Below are positions 45,445-56,859 of a stretch of 64,000 nucleotides of DNA, piece by piece. The notes under the pieces were generated by a model. The model was not told where the DNA came from and made no database searches. It saw only the letters and a program-made list of their open reading frames with translations. Source of the DNA: Parelaphostrongylus tenuis. Taxonomy: Eukaryota > Nematoda > Chromadorea > Rhabditida > Metastrongylidae. The stretch spans positions 23,190-87,189 of the forward strand of contig JAHQIW010000666.1 in the NCBI GenBank assembly GCA_019055375.1, in the 5' to 3' direction. Position 1 is the stretch's first letter; every line of letters begins with the position of its first letter. Position numbers and translations under genes: made by a program.

Positions 45445-47720
45445 CTAAAAATGTTTTCGGAACATAGGAAAACTTTCTAATCAAATAACAAAAATCGTGC
45501 CTTCTTACGGCGGTGGTTAAAGTAGCTGCGCGTAGTGCGACTCGACAAATACGCGATATTTATTATCTCATTAGAATTCTTTTCTTTTCGAAATAGAATC
45601 TAAACTTCTAGTGTGAGAATTGTGAAGGAGACTTTGTTCTATCGCCCAATATTGTCTTTTCGATTTTACACTACATTACCAACTACTCCCGCAATAAAGT
45701 TCAAGCCAGAGGCCAACTACTCCAAGTGCGAAACGTGATCTTTTTTTTGTGGCTACAGCACAACAAAAAACTTTTCCAAAATGCAAACCCAGTCTCAGAA
45801 TCGCCGTTTTGTCTACTATCAAGTGACTACTAAGATTCTATTAAAGTGTATCAAATATGAAAAACGCCGTCCCGAAAGAGTTAACGCCAATCAAATGGCG
45901 GCAGTATAGAAATCTGTGCATTCGCGGCATGACTTCCGAGAAGTGTAAGGCAGTAAGGTTCTTCATGAGTTATTATCGAAATGTCAGCTATCGTATTTGA
46001 GAATGAGGAGATACCAATCTAGCGCTGGCCTAAACAAGTTGCTGAGTCAATTATTCGTTCGACCTTCTGTAAAACTCAGACAGTGATGATAATCGCTTAA
46101 CGTTTGACGACGTAACATCGTATATTGGATCCAGTTTACCGTGTCTGAGGTACTAAGTGACTATCGTGGGGTCCTATCGTTGATTAAATTTTCATCTTAC
46201 CTCCTTTAACCTCTTATATGAGGTTTATTCTCAAACGGTAACGAAATAGTGGAATTATAAGCAGCCTAAAATCAATCGAGAAAGCAAGAGCCGCCTCAAG
46301 ACAACAAGGTGGATTGGTTTAAACAACAGGTTGTCTCACTAATATACGTCTTCGGATATTTTGTAACGAAACATCATGCCATTCCTTGACTTTTCATTAA
46401 TTTTTATACTTTCTTTCTCTTCAGAGCTACGTCGCTCAGCACTCCTTGCGGCATATGTCCATAGAATATATTTTAGCCTCCATGGTATCACAGATTATGA
46501 GACAGTTTCCTCGAACAGGTGCTAGCTCAAGAATTTGAAACGTTCCCATCGATTTATGCGACTATAAGGAAGCTGCTATATTTTTCCTAATTTGTTAGGC
46601 TCATCATTCGTCTCAGCTTCTTTCTGTATCTTTTTTGAACAATTTCTCATTTATGTAATGATAGTTTAGAGTAGATTATGCGCTATGGGATACATTACAC
46701 TAATCATCTCTTAGAGGCATATCTTCTAGTAACAACACCATAAATAAACTCTTCTGCCACTATAGACATCAATCGAGATCAGCAACCCTTTCACTCGCCC
46801 CATTTCCTTTTCTCCACCCATCCGTCCTCCTCCTTTCCTTCCTGATCATCTCATTTTCTCTTGCTCGTATACGACATTCAAAATTCTCATGTTTTCCTTC
46901 AGCGTGCATGTGCGTGGTGGTATCACCATCTGCCATTCCGATTGTCCAAATTCTACGATTCATACCATCACACATCTTATTTTCAAACGTAAAAAGGTGA
47001 GTTAAGAGATTTTTATATCTGAGTCGGAAAAATTGTATTAATTAGGGTTGATGTGGTGTTACCAAACGTCATACCATTTCGTATCTTAGTCTAAACGTAC
47101 AATGAACGCTGTGGTGGCAAAGAAAAAATTGGATTTTACTCTTGTAAGATACATAAATAACTATTTTAGCATTTTTCTAGAAGCAATTTCAGCTTTTCCA
47201 AAATTGTAATTTTGAATTTTATAAAAATTGTGCGGGATGAGCAGCTGATAGAAATACCGTGCAGCACAATCATAGTCACCAATTCGAAAAAGGTGCACTA
47301 TAAACTGATCCATCTTTCCAGGGTCACCTCATTTGCGATTATACTTGTCTCAAAAGTTCCCAGCGATTCACTCATTGTTGAAATCTGGTACCAAATATCT
47401 GGTAACGTTATAGTAGACTCACTTCATAAATCGAAGTCTTGAAGCATAGTTTTGAATGTCTCATGAGTCCTATGTATAATTCACGGTTCGTTTTAATCCT
47501 TTGCGGACGGTAAGGGTCATTCACCCTCAGCATGTCGGCCTCTTTCGGACGTTTATTCACTCCAAATCGTCTGCCAGCCAAAAGTGGATGCCGTTCACAT
47601 AGGGCTGACTTCTGATAATGATGGAATAATAGTAATTTCGGTTTTACATTATCGAAATACGTTTCGTTTACGAACCTTCTGAACCACCACCGCAAGAAAA
47701 AATATTAGTGAAGTGATAAA
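45445..47720. other. No recognised gene; one exon-like segment at 46903-46996
   Basis: AT-rich. The + strand segment 46903-46996 has a strong acceptor (GTTTTCCTTCAG) and a strong donor (AAAG/GTGAGT) around an open, hydrophobic frame (CMCVVVSPSAIPIVQILRF and on). It could be an exon of an unrecognised membrane protein with distant partner exons, or chance. A - strand 68-codon frame overlaps it. Confidence 0.25.
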
Positions 47721-47726
47721 GGATTA

Positions 47727-48024
47727 AGGATAAAGCTCTCGGCGTTTGATCAATCCCTGAGGGATGCGCCATGCATTCGACTTCAATTTTTAGCTTCGTT
47801 TGAGGTGATTGAATGCATATCTGGCCTTTACAATGACTCGCGGTGGCCTCCCGCTGAACCGAGTCAGTGCTGCTTATCCTCCCAGACAAGTCTGAGACCT
47901 GTCTGGTACCGATTTACCGACCCCGGAGGGATGGATGGCTTGGTGAGCCATGGGCGCGAGATCGAACTATTGACCTCGTGTGCGACGCAGAGCACCTCTA
48001 ACCACTGCGCCACATGCGCTCTAG
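47727..48024 (-). repeat. SINE family A copy A6 (best - strand copy)
   Basis: On the - strand: head TGTGGCGCAGTGGTTAGAGG, B-box-like AGTTCGATCTCGCGCCC, CCATCCCTCCGGGGTCGG, AGGTCTCAGACTTGTCTGGG, TTGATCAAACGCCGAGAGC and the tail TTTATCCTT. Full length, little decayed. Confidence 0.88.
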
Positions 48025-48079
48025 TGAAGTGATATATGCACACATATACACGCATATAAGTGTATTTATATTGAAGATA

Positions 48080-48356
48080 AAAGGATGAAGCTTTCGCCAT
48101 CGACCAATCCCTGAGGGATGCGTCATGCGTTCCTCTTCAGTTTTCAGTTTCGTTAAAGGTGAATTGCAAATCTGGCTTTTACAATGACTCGCGGAGCCTA
48201 CCCATGTATCTAGTTGTTGCTGCTATCCTCTCAGACAAGTCTGGCACTGATTTACCGACCCTGGATGTTGGGGGGCTCGTGTGCCATGAGCGCGAAACCG
48301 AACCACTGACTACGTGTGCGACGCAGTGCACCGTTAACTGTATTATATTTGCTCTC
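48080..48356 (-). repeat. SINE family A copy A7
   Basis: CAGTCAGTGGTTCGGTTTCG, GTGCCAGACTTGTCTGAGAG, GCATCCCTCAGGGATTGGTC and tail CGAAAGCTTCATCC, in tandem with A6 and in the same orientation. Confidence 0.82.
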
Positions 48357-48371
48357 ATATACCATATACAT

Positions 48372-48425
48372 GCATATATATAATATATATAATATATATA
48401 TAATATATATATATCTTTGTGTATA
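48372..48425. repeat. (TA)n-rich simple repeat
   Basis: Runs of ATATATAATATATA next to the head of SINE A7. Confidence 0.85.
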
Positions 48426-48884
48426 TATCATAAAGCACCTCTAACCATTTCCGCTTGACACATTGTAGCTCATTATAGATCTTCCCACCCACATGCATGT
48501 ATTGTTTGCCAGGCGTGATAATCAGATTTGTCACTCTAGCAAAAATAATTTGTGACAAATTCTAGTCATTTCCTCGTCAAAGCTTTATAATCGCGAGGAA
48601 ATCCTTTTTTCGTTGACTTTTTCAGTGAGTCTGTATCGCAGTTTTGAAGAAAAGGAAACATGACTAAAACTGTTTTTATCTTGAGGCCTTCTAATGTGCG
48701 GTCTGGCATTTAGGTGTCGAACAGGTACTGAGCTCCAGAAATAGGAGGCAATCCCTACAGTTTCTTCACTGATAGAATATTAGTCTTCTATTAAACTGAC
48801 GTCGTAAAATATGAAAATTCTTACAGACCTTCGTATTTAGTTTAATATCAAATGTTCAGCAGTGAGCGAAGAAGCACTGGAATG

Positions 48885-49225
48885 CAAATTGCCGTATATG
48901 ATGCGGTGGTGGTTCGCCCCGCTACGGGATCGCCCAGTTTGTCATCCCTTCGAGGTCAGGAAATTAATATCAGACATGTCTGGGAAGAGTTCACTTTGCA
49001 ATCCAAGTGGAAGCGCCCTTGCCCTATAATTCCAGAGGGAATCGGCTTGACTAGTATTCAACGACATTATGACGAAACATTCAAATGGCAGCCAACCCTA
49101 CACTCAAAAGTTGGAAGACCGATGTGAATGATGCATGTGAAGAAATCAGTCACGGAGTGCAAGAAGTGCCGGCGATCCGCGCAGAAGATGTGAAAAACGT
49201 GTGGTGTAGATGAAAATGAATTTTG
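48885..49225 (+). repeat. Composite SINE: family A head and middle joined to family B tail
   Basis: The first part (GATGCGGTGGTGGTTCG, CATCCCTTCGAGGTCAGG, CAGACATGTCTGGGAAGA) aligns with family A. The second part (CTTGACTAGTATTCAACGAC, GTGCAAGAAGTGCCGGCG, ATCCGCGCAGAAGATGTG) aligns with the family B tail. Confidence 0.55.
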
Positions 49226-49229
49226 CTGC

Positions 49230-51190
49230 AAATGTGTAGGACAAGTACGTGTTCAATCTTCTCTGTCACCCTGCGGATGGAATCCAATGCATGACCTATT
49301 GCCAATGATTTGATGAACACCCCAAACCTTATTCTTTCATATCTTCACCTAATTTTTGTAAGCCATGAGACAAGAATAAAAACGGCTGGCGGTGAAAACC
49401 AGTCTTTATTCTTAGTCATTTCTCTCCGTTTTGTTTTTGAGGAATAATAGTAAAATACGCCAAATTTTCTCGGTCTGATGTCTTTCTATGTTTTCCGTTT
49501 TTTATATTGGAGATGGTACTTTGTGATATGAGCGATTTATTGATTCGTTTAGGACCTGAACACGAGTGATTCGCATACTTGTCAAGATAATCTTTTGCAC
49601 AAAAAATCTCTCACTTTCGAATAAGCAAAAGTGATTTTAATTTTCATGTTCCTTTCGTTTATCCTTTCTTTTTCTGCTCATTTCGATTTCTGACGTGCTG
49701 AAAGCCGTCATTACTTTCAAATACAACGTAACTTCAACGGTTTTAATCCAGAATTTCGTTAACATATAACTCTTTTAAGGTGCTGTTATTCAGTTTGGAA
49801 CCGTCGCTTTAATTCAAGTATTCCACTGTCATAACTCTCGTATAACATTTTATTGAGAAATATTTTAAAACGATAGACAAAATGAAAACTATTTCGGTTT
49901 GTCAAGTTTTTTGAAAGTCATAGAATCTTACAAAAATTCTTTACCGATTTCTAAAACGGAAATACAGTTCTTCTTTCCATCGCTGCTTAGCAGAATTTAC
50001 TCATTAGCTCGTAAATACGTTTCAGACGAATAGAATCATTACGCTTGCAAACTTTGTAAAGTATTCAATTGTTCTTCTTTTTTGCCTTTCTTCATGTCCT
50101 TTCTTTCTTTCGTCTTCAGTCCGGTTTGCATCCATATTGTTAGAGCCTATGATGAACGCTTCGTCGACTAACGATGTGAATTCGCAACTTGCAACTCTAT
50201 GCGTCGTCGTCCTTTGTTAAAAGTTCGAATTTAGCCTCAAAGTTCATGTGTATGTGTGTCTACGTGTATATGTATGTATGGCACGTCTGTATGCCAACCT
50301 ATCTCTATGTATATGATGTATATCGCTATGAGACACATCTATACATGGGTGGATTCATTGACATTTCACTTGCTCTTTTGCGAATCTCCCTGACGTTTCT
50401 CCAGCATTTGATAAGTTTCTTTTTCTCTTTCGAACATTGTGTCATACGGTTGTCCGCAACATTACAGACGTTCGCTAACTAATGAGAAATCTAAATTTCA
50501 CCTTCAAATATATATATATATATGTATATATATATATGTATATATATATGCCGCGAGCATGTGTCATATACCATATTCTTATTAATATATGTTTTGGTAT
50601 TATTTTTACATTTATTCGTAAATATACTTTTATTCCGCTTAAAAGAGCACAGTGAGAAAACTCTTGCGAAGTTCATTACACAACTTCATTGTCCATTCGT
50701 ATTTGAATGAAATTTTATATGATTTTGTGAATAGCGAATAAAAAGTAAAGATAGTCATAACAACGGGAATTTCTCTTAACAAAAAAAAAAAAAGATGAAA
50801 ATGGCAAACCGCAAATGAGTTCTGAAGGGCAAGTTTTCATCGTGCACTGATACGGCAGTTTCCATGTTCTTAAATTCTTCATTGCATAATCTAACTCTAA
50901 AATCTTCACGAGTAGGTTTTGATGTCGTAAAAAAACATCAGCACCTCCTGTACAGCATAACGACGATTTTTCTTTTAGAAACGAAACTCGTGATAATCGT
51001 TGTATACGAGAAATTCGTCCGTATTTACCGTACATATACTGTTGAGTGTATTACTAAAGATCATCAGTAAACAAGACCCGTGTGTTGTTGCATTAATAAC
51101 GAAAATTTCACATAACAGCCAATTTTGCTAACACGTGAATTGTTGTGAAGTGGAACGTGTACTGCAGCATTCGAAAAATAAAACAATCAT
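49230..51190. other. No recognisable gene
   Basis: AT-rich. A (TA)n run is at about 50507-50550. Short frames on both strands have no recognisable domain. Confidence 0.4.
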
Positions 51191-51194
51191 TTTA

Positions 51195-51363
51195 CTAATA
51201 TTCGAAATTTCTATTATTTCACCGCATATTTCGCAGTGTTATGATCATTTATATATTCCTAAGAGAACTGAGTGGTGAGCAAAAACAATATTCTCTTAGG
51301 AATATATAAATGATCATAACACTGCGAAATATGCGGTGAAATAATAGAAATTTCGAATATTAG
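51195..51363. repeat. Perfect palindrome with 73-bp arms
   Basis: Left arm 51195-51267 and right arm 51291-51363 are exact reverse complements around a 23-bp loop. The perfect identity implies a recent origin or gene conversion. The loop plus adjoining left arm is also an inverted copy of the 3' flank of the tRNA-like gene downstream. Confidence 0.95.
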
Positions 51364-51489
51364 AAATTAGAATAGCTATCAACTCAGCTGTGTTTATAAA
51401 GCGAAATCGCATACCCGACCAAACCTGTCAAAGATTGGTGGCTGATAGCTAACATCGAGGTGTTGAAGAATGAGTGGTCGGGCAGATGT

Positions 51490-51561
51490 GCTTCAGTGGT
51501 GTAGTGGTAGAGCACGCGTCCCCGTATAGGATGAAACGTGGGTTCGATTCCCGCCTGAGGT
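51490..51561 (+). tRNA. tRNA-like gene, anticodon loop CCGTATA (GTA if standard)
   Basis: A full cloverleaf can be drawn: a 7-bp acceptor stem (GCTTCAG/CTGAGGT, with G-T pairs), a 4-bp D stem (GTGT/GCAC), a 5-bp anticodon stem (CGTCC/GGATG) with seven-base loop, and a 5-bp T stem (GTGGG/CCCGC). The A box TGGTGTAGTGG and B box GGTTCGATTCC match the consensus exactly, and a TTTTT terminator starts five bases after the acceptor stem. The anticodon would be GTA (Tyr). However, position 33 is C where U is nearly universal, and position 37 is U. There is no intron, although eukaryotic Tyr tRNA genes usually have one. It may be an unusual tRNA or an RNA polymerase III repeat unit. Confidence 0.6.
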
Positions 51562-51563
51562 CG

Positions 51564-51611
51564 TGTTTTTGCTCACCACTCAGTTCTCTCAGGAATATAT
51601 AAACAATCACT
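51564..51611 (+). repeat. 3' flank of the tRNA-like gene, inverted copy of 51240-51287
   Basis: TGTTTTTGCTCACCACTCAG and then TTCTCTCAGGAATATATAAA match the reverse complement of the palindrome loop and left arm with about three differences in 46 bases. It includes the T-run terminator. Confidence 0.9.
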
Positions 51612-51614
51612 TTA

Positions 51615-53005
51615 TTTTTATAGGCAAGACCCAAATCTATATACATATTGTATGGCTAGTGACTGAAAAAGGTTTTCTCAGAGGACTTTTTTTTCGGCTT
51701 TTACATCATTCGTGAGCGGTCGGTTGATTCTCTTTCTTACCTCTCCTTTTGATTTCGGCCAAACACCATCTCCGAATCAACCAGTAGTTACCCGGCCGAG
51801 GATCCGTCGTTGAAATCCATTCTTTGGAAACGAAGTCATGAAGACCTGAACAAGCCCTAGCGAGACCACGTCAAGAAACCGAGAAATATGATATGCATGA
51901 GCAGCAATATACCATTTAGAATATGTGCTATGGTCCATACAACAAGTGAAGGCGGACCATCTAAATATCTAAGTAAGTAAGTAAGTAAGACGTGACTACC
52001 CTCTACTTTGCTTCTTTCCAGTTTGGTTTGTTCCAAGGATACGATTATCTCTTTTTTATTATATTTCGAGCTTTTGAAAAAAGTAAAAAAAAAATTTGAG
52101 CTTCTGTAATGTAGGATTTGGAACTGAAAAATATCAAAAGGATCAGATCTCATAGTAACTCTTTAACTCAATAGCTATCGCGTCATAACCACGTTTATCA
52201 GTTCGCTTTGTATCAACTCTCTACTTTTCTCGCACATTTGTTGTAGTCTTATCATCATATTATTCACTTCCGATATTCGCTTTTCATTTGCCACGTATCT
52301 TTCGGAGTTTTTGTTAATGTCTTAATTATTCATCTATCTCCTAATGTCTAATTTCAGTGTTTTTAAGTAATCTGAGCCTAGTGCTCAGTTTCCATTTCGA
52401 TCATTTTCGATTAGCGGACACATAGCCATCACATAAACATCGCACTGAATGATACTGGTTAGTTTATATCGCTTTCTTCCCATTTTTTGTCTTATAAAAG
52501 TTGCTTATATTGCTTGAAATCACTCAAAAATTGATTCGTTTTTGATGAACTTGTTGCAGACTTTCGTTCCTTTCAATGCCATTCAGCAATCTGATCAGGT
52601 GATTGGTTGTCACCTCCATACGTCATTATACTTTCTTTTGAGCATTCGGTATGGCAGCTCTGGCGTCTTTTACTCGTAATAATCGTAATTATGGACAACA
52701 ACCGATCGATAGCGTGGTTAACCCTCAAAGGGAACGCAATGGATTGGATGCCAAGGCTAACTAGTCAGTTGTTTCAGTGTTTTACCAAGTCTCGCTTTGT
52801 CTTCTCAATTTGTTCGGTTTTTCCGTTTCTGTCTTGTTTTCAACTCTGACGAATTCTCATCGATTTCCCTACGCACCACACAATTTGGTAAACATAATTC
52901 GACCTCAATGAACTTTTTTTCTTAATGAGCTAATTTGGTGGATTTTCGTATGACTAGTTAGGAAACGTTATTTGTAGAAAAAAGCCTTGTTGTTGAAAGT
53001 CCACA
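51615..53005. other. No recognisable gene
   Basis: Contains a short (AAGT)n run at about 51968-51989. The frames at 51857-52153 (- strand) and 52607-52849 (+ strand) are unrecognised. Confidence 0.4.
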
Positions 53006-53011
53006 TATATA

Positions 53012-53255
53012 AGTAACCCGTACAGCGTAGTGGTTAGAGATGCCATGCTATTCACACGTGGATCGACTCTTTTAAATCCCTCGTCCCAAAGTCACCAAGC
53101 CTTCCATCCCTACATGATCGGTAAACAGTTACCAGATATGACTGGGAGGACAGTAGTATGCGCAAAATTGCTTCTCAACGATGCTCAATCGAGGCGAATG
53201 CAGGCGCAACCTTCGACCCATTGATCAACGTTGAGAGCTTTATTTTGCTGACTTT
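53012..53255 (+). repeat. SINE family A copy A8
   Basis: Head GTACAGCGTAGTGGTTAGAG, CACGTGGATCGACTC in the B-box position, CCATCCCTACATGATCGG, GACTGGGAGGACAGTAG, and tail AACGTTGAGAGCTTTATTTT. The middle is shortened. Confidence 0.75.
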
Positions 53256-53269
53256 AAATACATAAATAA

Positions 53270-53315
53270 ATGTATATATATGTATATGTATATTATATAT
53301 ATATATATATGTATA
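53270..53315. repeat. (TA)n-rich simple repeat
   Basis: TATATATGTATATGTATATT-type run directly after SINE A8. Confidence 0.85.
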
Positions 53316-53319
53316 ACTG

Positions 53320-54295
53320 TGAGTTGTTCATTGGTTGATTATAGAACGACCAGGACAAATTTTTATGATTCATCATCGACCGCGGTGCGTTATAAAGGTA
53401 GAATTCATTACATGGGCTTGCTTTTCCTTCTGCTTATTTATTGATAGCAAATTATGGAGAGGAACGGGGAGGAATTTAGATTCTTGCCTCTGTAAGGACT
53501 TAAAGTTCATCAGCTTCCACACTAAATTTTCCGACTAGTTTATTTACACTGTAGGAAGCCAACGTATGCATTAAAATGTGTTGCGCAATTATTGAAAGTG
53601 GTCAGTATGTTTTGAACTCAAGTATTGCCCTCTGTCTAGTGTTTTCATTGGTTATTTTTTCCTTTTTTCCTCGTGTTATGATCTTCTCGATTCTTGTGGT
53701 TATTCTTCTTTTACAACGGAGGTTAACAGAGTTTGAGTACTATCACTTGACTTTATTCTATGTTTTTTTTCTTGATGTTTTGCCATTTAGAAACCGTTAT
53801 GATTACGATCTGGCACAGGGCGTAATGTATTAGAGACGGGGTGCGGCGCCGGTAGCACAGCATGAAACAGGATACATTCATTTAGAGTGGTCGTTGGCAT
53901 ATTACCGTTCACTATAATTATTCCCTTTGAAATGACTATATTTTTATCAGGTAATTGTATGGGACTGATTATACCCATTGGTGGGGCGAATCCATTTATT
54001 GAATTGGCTATGATTCATGGGATACTCCCGAAGGATTCATTTATTTTGTTCCAAGATAATAAATGAAAAAGCTTCATTGAAAATCGTCCGTTCTTTCTCG
54101 TTTTATTCCAGAAGCTCAGCATATATAGAAATAAGATTTAGTTGACTAAGTAAGTTTGCTTACTATTCTTATTTAGTATAATAATCTTCTGTGCTGCTAC
54201 TCTATACTATTATACTACCATTATCACTGTATTACCATAATGGAAGACTTGTTTGTCTCGTTGAAATACGACATTGAAAGCCAGTATCTTATACT
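53320..54295. other. No recognisable gene
   Basis: The + strand frame at 53576-53833 is hydrophobic (Phe/Val/Leu-rich) but unrecognised, with no splice partner. Confidence 0.4.
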
Positions 54296-54304
54296 TTAGC
54301 ATAC

Positions 54305-54715
54305 ACAGGTAGTCAATAATAGGTTTATTTTGTATTCTACTGGTTGACGCTTCGACGGTTTCGTTTTGTTTAGAACCTCAAAATGTCATATTATCAAACA
54401 TGCAATATGCTCAACAAAACACTTTCATAACTCCAGCAGAAAGATCTCTATAAATAATATTTTACGATTTTTTTCAAATTTGAATGTGTTTTTCAAATTC
54501 TGTGTTAACTTTTCAATATCCACTTACTATTGTGCATCTGGAAAACTTCTATTTCTGTGTAGATTCGTGTATTGTTTTATTTACTGAGGTTATGAAAGTG
54601 TTTGGCTGAGCAGATTGCATGTCAGCCTTGACCTTTCCAGGCTCTGAAGAAAGCGGAACCGCCGAATTGTCAACCAGTATTGTGTCGAATAAACCTTGAT
54701 ATTAATAACTCAAAT
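54305..54715. repeat. Inverted-repeat element containing ribozyme-like modules c and f
   Basis: The left end (54305-54370) reads, in reverse complement, AACGAAACCGTCGAAGCGTC, AACCAGTAGAATACAAAATA and AACCTATTATTGACTACC. The right end (54650-54715) reads AGCGGAACCGCCGAATTGTC, AACCAGTATTGTGTCGAATA and AACCTTGATATTAATAACTC. They therefore form inverted repeats of about 60 bp. Confidence 0.65.
54588..54680 (+). repeat. Ribozyme-like repeat module, copy c
   Basis: TTATGAAAGTGTTTGGCTGA, GATTGCATGTCAGCCTTGAC, CTTTCCAGGCTCTGAAGA, then the perfect stem GCGG-AA-CCGC and CGAATTGTCAACC. This is the copy with the best preserved CTGAAGA and helix. Confidence 0.65.
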
Positions 54716-54719
54716 GCTA

Positions 54720-55640
54720 ATTCGTTAATCACTTGCCGAGGTTATTACAAAATCAAACTTGGAATGTCGCTGAAAAATCAACTCAAAACTATCTTTTATT
54801 ACGATTTAGTCCATCAAGTGTAGTTCTGATTTTCACTGCTCACTATTCATCCATTTTGACTTCTGCCATGAACCAGTATTTTCGTTTCACTTTTGACTAC
54901 GTATCGCAGAAGGTAAATAGGGACTAAAAGTCGTTATCAGACTCCGTTCTGTCTCTTAACTATCGGCAGTGTCACCTGCTCCAGACTTTTCTTTTCGAAG
55001 GAAACCCCAAAAAATCAGGAGTCCAGTGACAACTTGTGAAGCTCTTCCCCTCTTTTATCAGCTTGTGGGATTTAATGGGTAACTCTACTGTCTGACATGG
55101 ACGAATGGAGATTTTACTGATGCCGATTCGAGTCAATGGTTGATTAATGGGACGGCATGTGATACGGACGGATTCTCTAAAAGATAACATGTTTTGGTCA
55201 TTTTTGTGTAACTATTCAAATAATAGAATCATTCACATTATCGAAGTTTGTTTTGCTACAGGAAGGGTCACACTTACGATGATATTACATCGTGATAAAC
55301 CCGCTAGCAGAAGAGCGAGCATTATTTTCACACTATGAAGACATTTTCATTGTTTTTTCGATCTCTGGAATATATTTTATTAATTATTGTTATTTTGTTT
55401 ACTCTTCGTCACCTGCTTCATATTATGCATAAAATCGTTTTCAATTGTCGTTAATTCTCTAGATTACCTACTGAACTCATAAACTGCCGCTGTACTAGTC
55501 TTTTACTACTTTGTGTATCTCGTAGCACTCACAATTATAATCGATATATTTGCTTCCGATCAAATCAGTGATGCTGCAAAAACCCATACCTCAGTCTTTG
55601 TCTGAATCATGTTTAGAATCTTGTGTAAACTCTATTATAC
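54720..55640. other. No recognisable gene
   Basis: AT-rich, unrecognised short frames only. Confidence 0.4.
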
Positions 55641-55938
55641 ATAGTGTGTCCCGGTTTTTCAAGTGTCTGGCCGTGAATCGTCAACGAACTTTAAGAGGTG
55701 AAACATAGGTGATTAGATCTAATTTATTGTAAACCGACTTTCCTTCAACCTCGGCATAACAAATCAATCATATTTTCCTTATTTATCAAGCCTTTAGCAC
55801 GACGTGTTCAGTGCCTCTACGATTCGTCCTGCACAGTATAAGGAAGTCGCCGAATGAGGTTTCTCATTCGAGCGGTGCTTCTTGAAAGAAGGTTCCACTC
55901 GAGCCGGCCGAAGTCAAAGTTCTGTAATGGGAACAAAA

Positions 55939-56010
55939 CAGTGGACGATCGACTTGGACCATCGGTTCTGAAGGAAGCGAAAAGCATCGAAACGTTGGCC
56001 GAATAGAAAT
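55939..56010 (+). repeat. Ribozyme-like repeat module, copy d
   Basis: CAGTGGACGATCGACTTGG, CATCGGTTCTGAAGGAAGCG, AAAAGCATCGAAACGTTGGC and CGAATAGAAATT parallel the reverse complement of 62858-62933. The core contains a CTGAAGGA variant and CGAAACG. Confidence 0.6.
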
Positions 56011-56790
56011 TGTGTTCTTCTCCGTTAGACGGCGACAATTGTATATCCGACCCCATTCACTGGGTAGTAACTTCTCATAAGAGTGTTAACAATCACTGGA
56101 AACCTTAAATCTCTGGTTAGAAAGGTACGTAGTCGTTCTTCGAGAATACCCATTTATAGCGATGCAAAATTTTAAAAAAATCATCTTTACATTGGTAGCG
56201 CAATTCTACTCTTACTTCTCAGGAAGCACGAAAAGCATATCATTGTGTAGTGGAAATCTCGTATATCGAAATCATAAGTTTGATATGGAGTTTCTTTCGA
56301 AGCGGAGAAAGAATTCCCAATCGATTGACAAAAATTGCATTACATTGCGCTCGTTGTATTTCGATCGATCGTCAGGATGTCGCATCGAGTATACGGCGAC
56401 CACACACCCTGACCGTAGGTTAGCCGGTAAGCGGGCGCGCTGAAGATGTGAAACTTCATCTTATTTTCCCTGCTGCACTGCAGAGAAAACTGTCGTTCCA
56501 GGAAACAAGCAAAGCGTTGGGATCTCGAAATCTCACACTATCAAATGATTTCTGATAGTTTAGAGAAAAAGATCTGTCTTGCGAAAAGGACTCGTGTGTG
56601 AAACACAAATATTTTTCTTTCGCTAAAGCGTTATAAAGGATTTTTTTTGGAAAAGCGGCTACGCACCACGATAACGAGAGATTCAGGCTTTCGAACAATT
56701 ATTGACACTTTTATGAAAAGTCTTTGTCTAATGAGCAGGATCAAATATTCATTTTTCGCCGTCTAACGGAGAACCACCAAAATTGTTATT
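56005..56790. repeat. Foldback element F3
   Basis: Left arm about 56005-56250 and right arm about 56450-56790 are diverged reverse complements: TTCTCCGTTAGACGGCGA at the left against TCGCCGTCTAACGGAGAA at the right, and CATAAGAGTGTTAACAATCA against ATTGACACTTTTATG. The central 200 bp contains CCGTAGGTTAGCCGGTAAGC, also found inverted near 63615. Frames on either strand are repeat shadows. Confidence 0.75.
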
Positions 56791-56859
56791 AACATCTCAT
56801 GTTAGAGTGTTAATCAACAAGGAAAATTGGATCTAATTTTTTTTTCAAATTTCTACATG

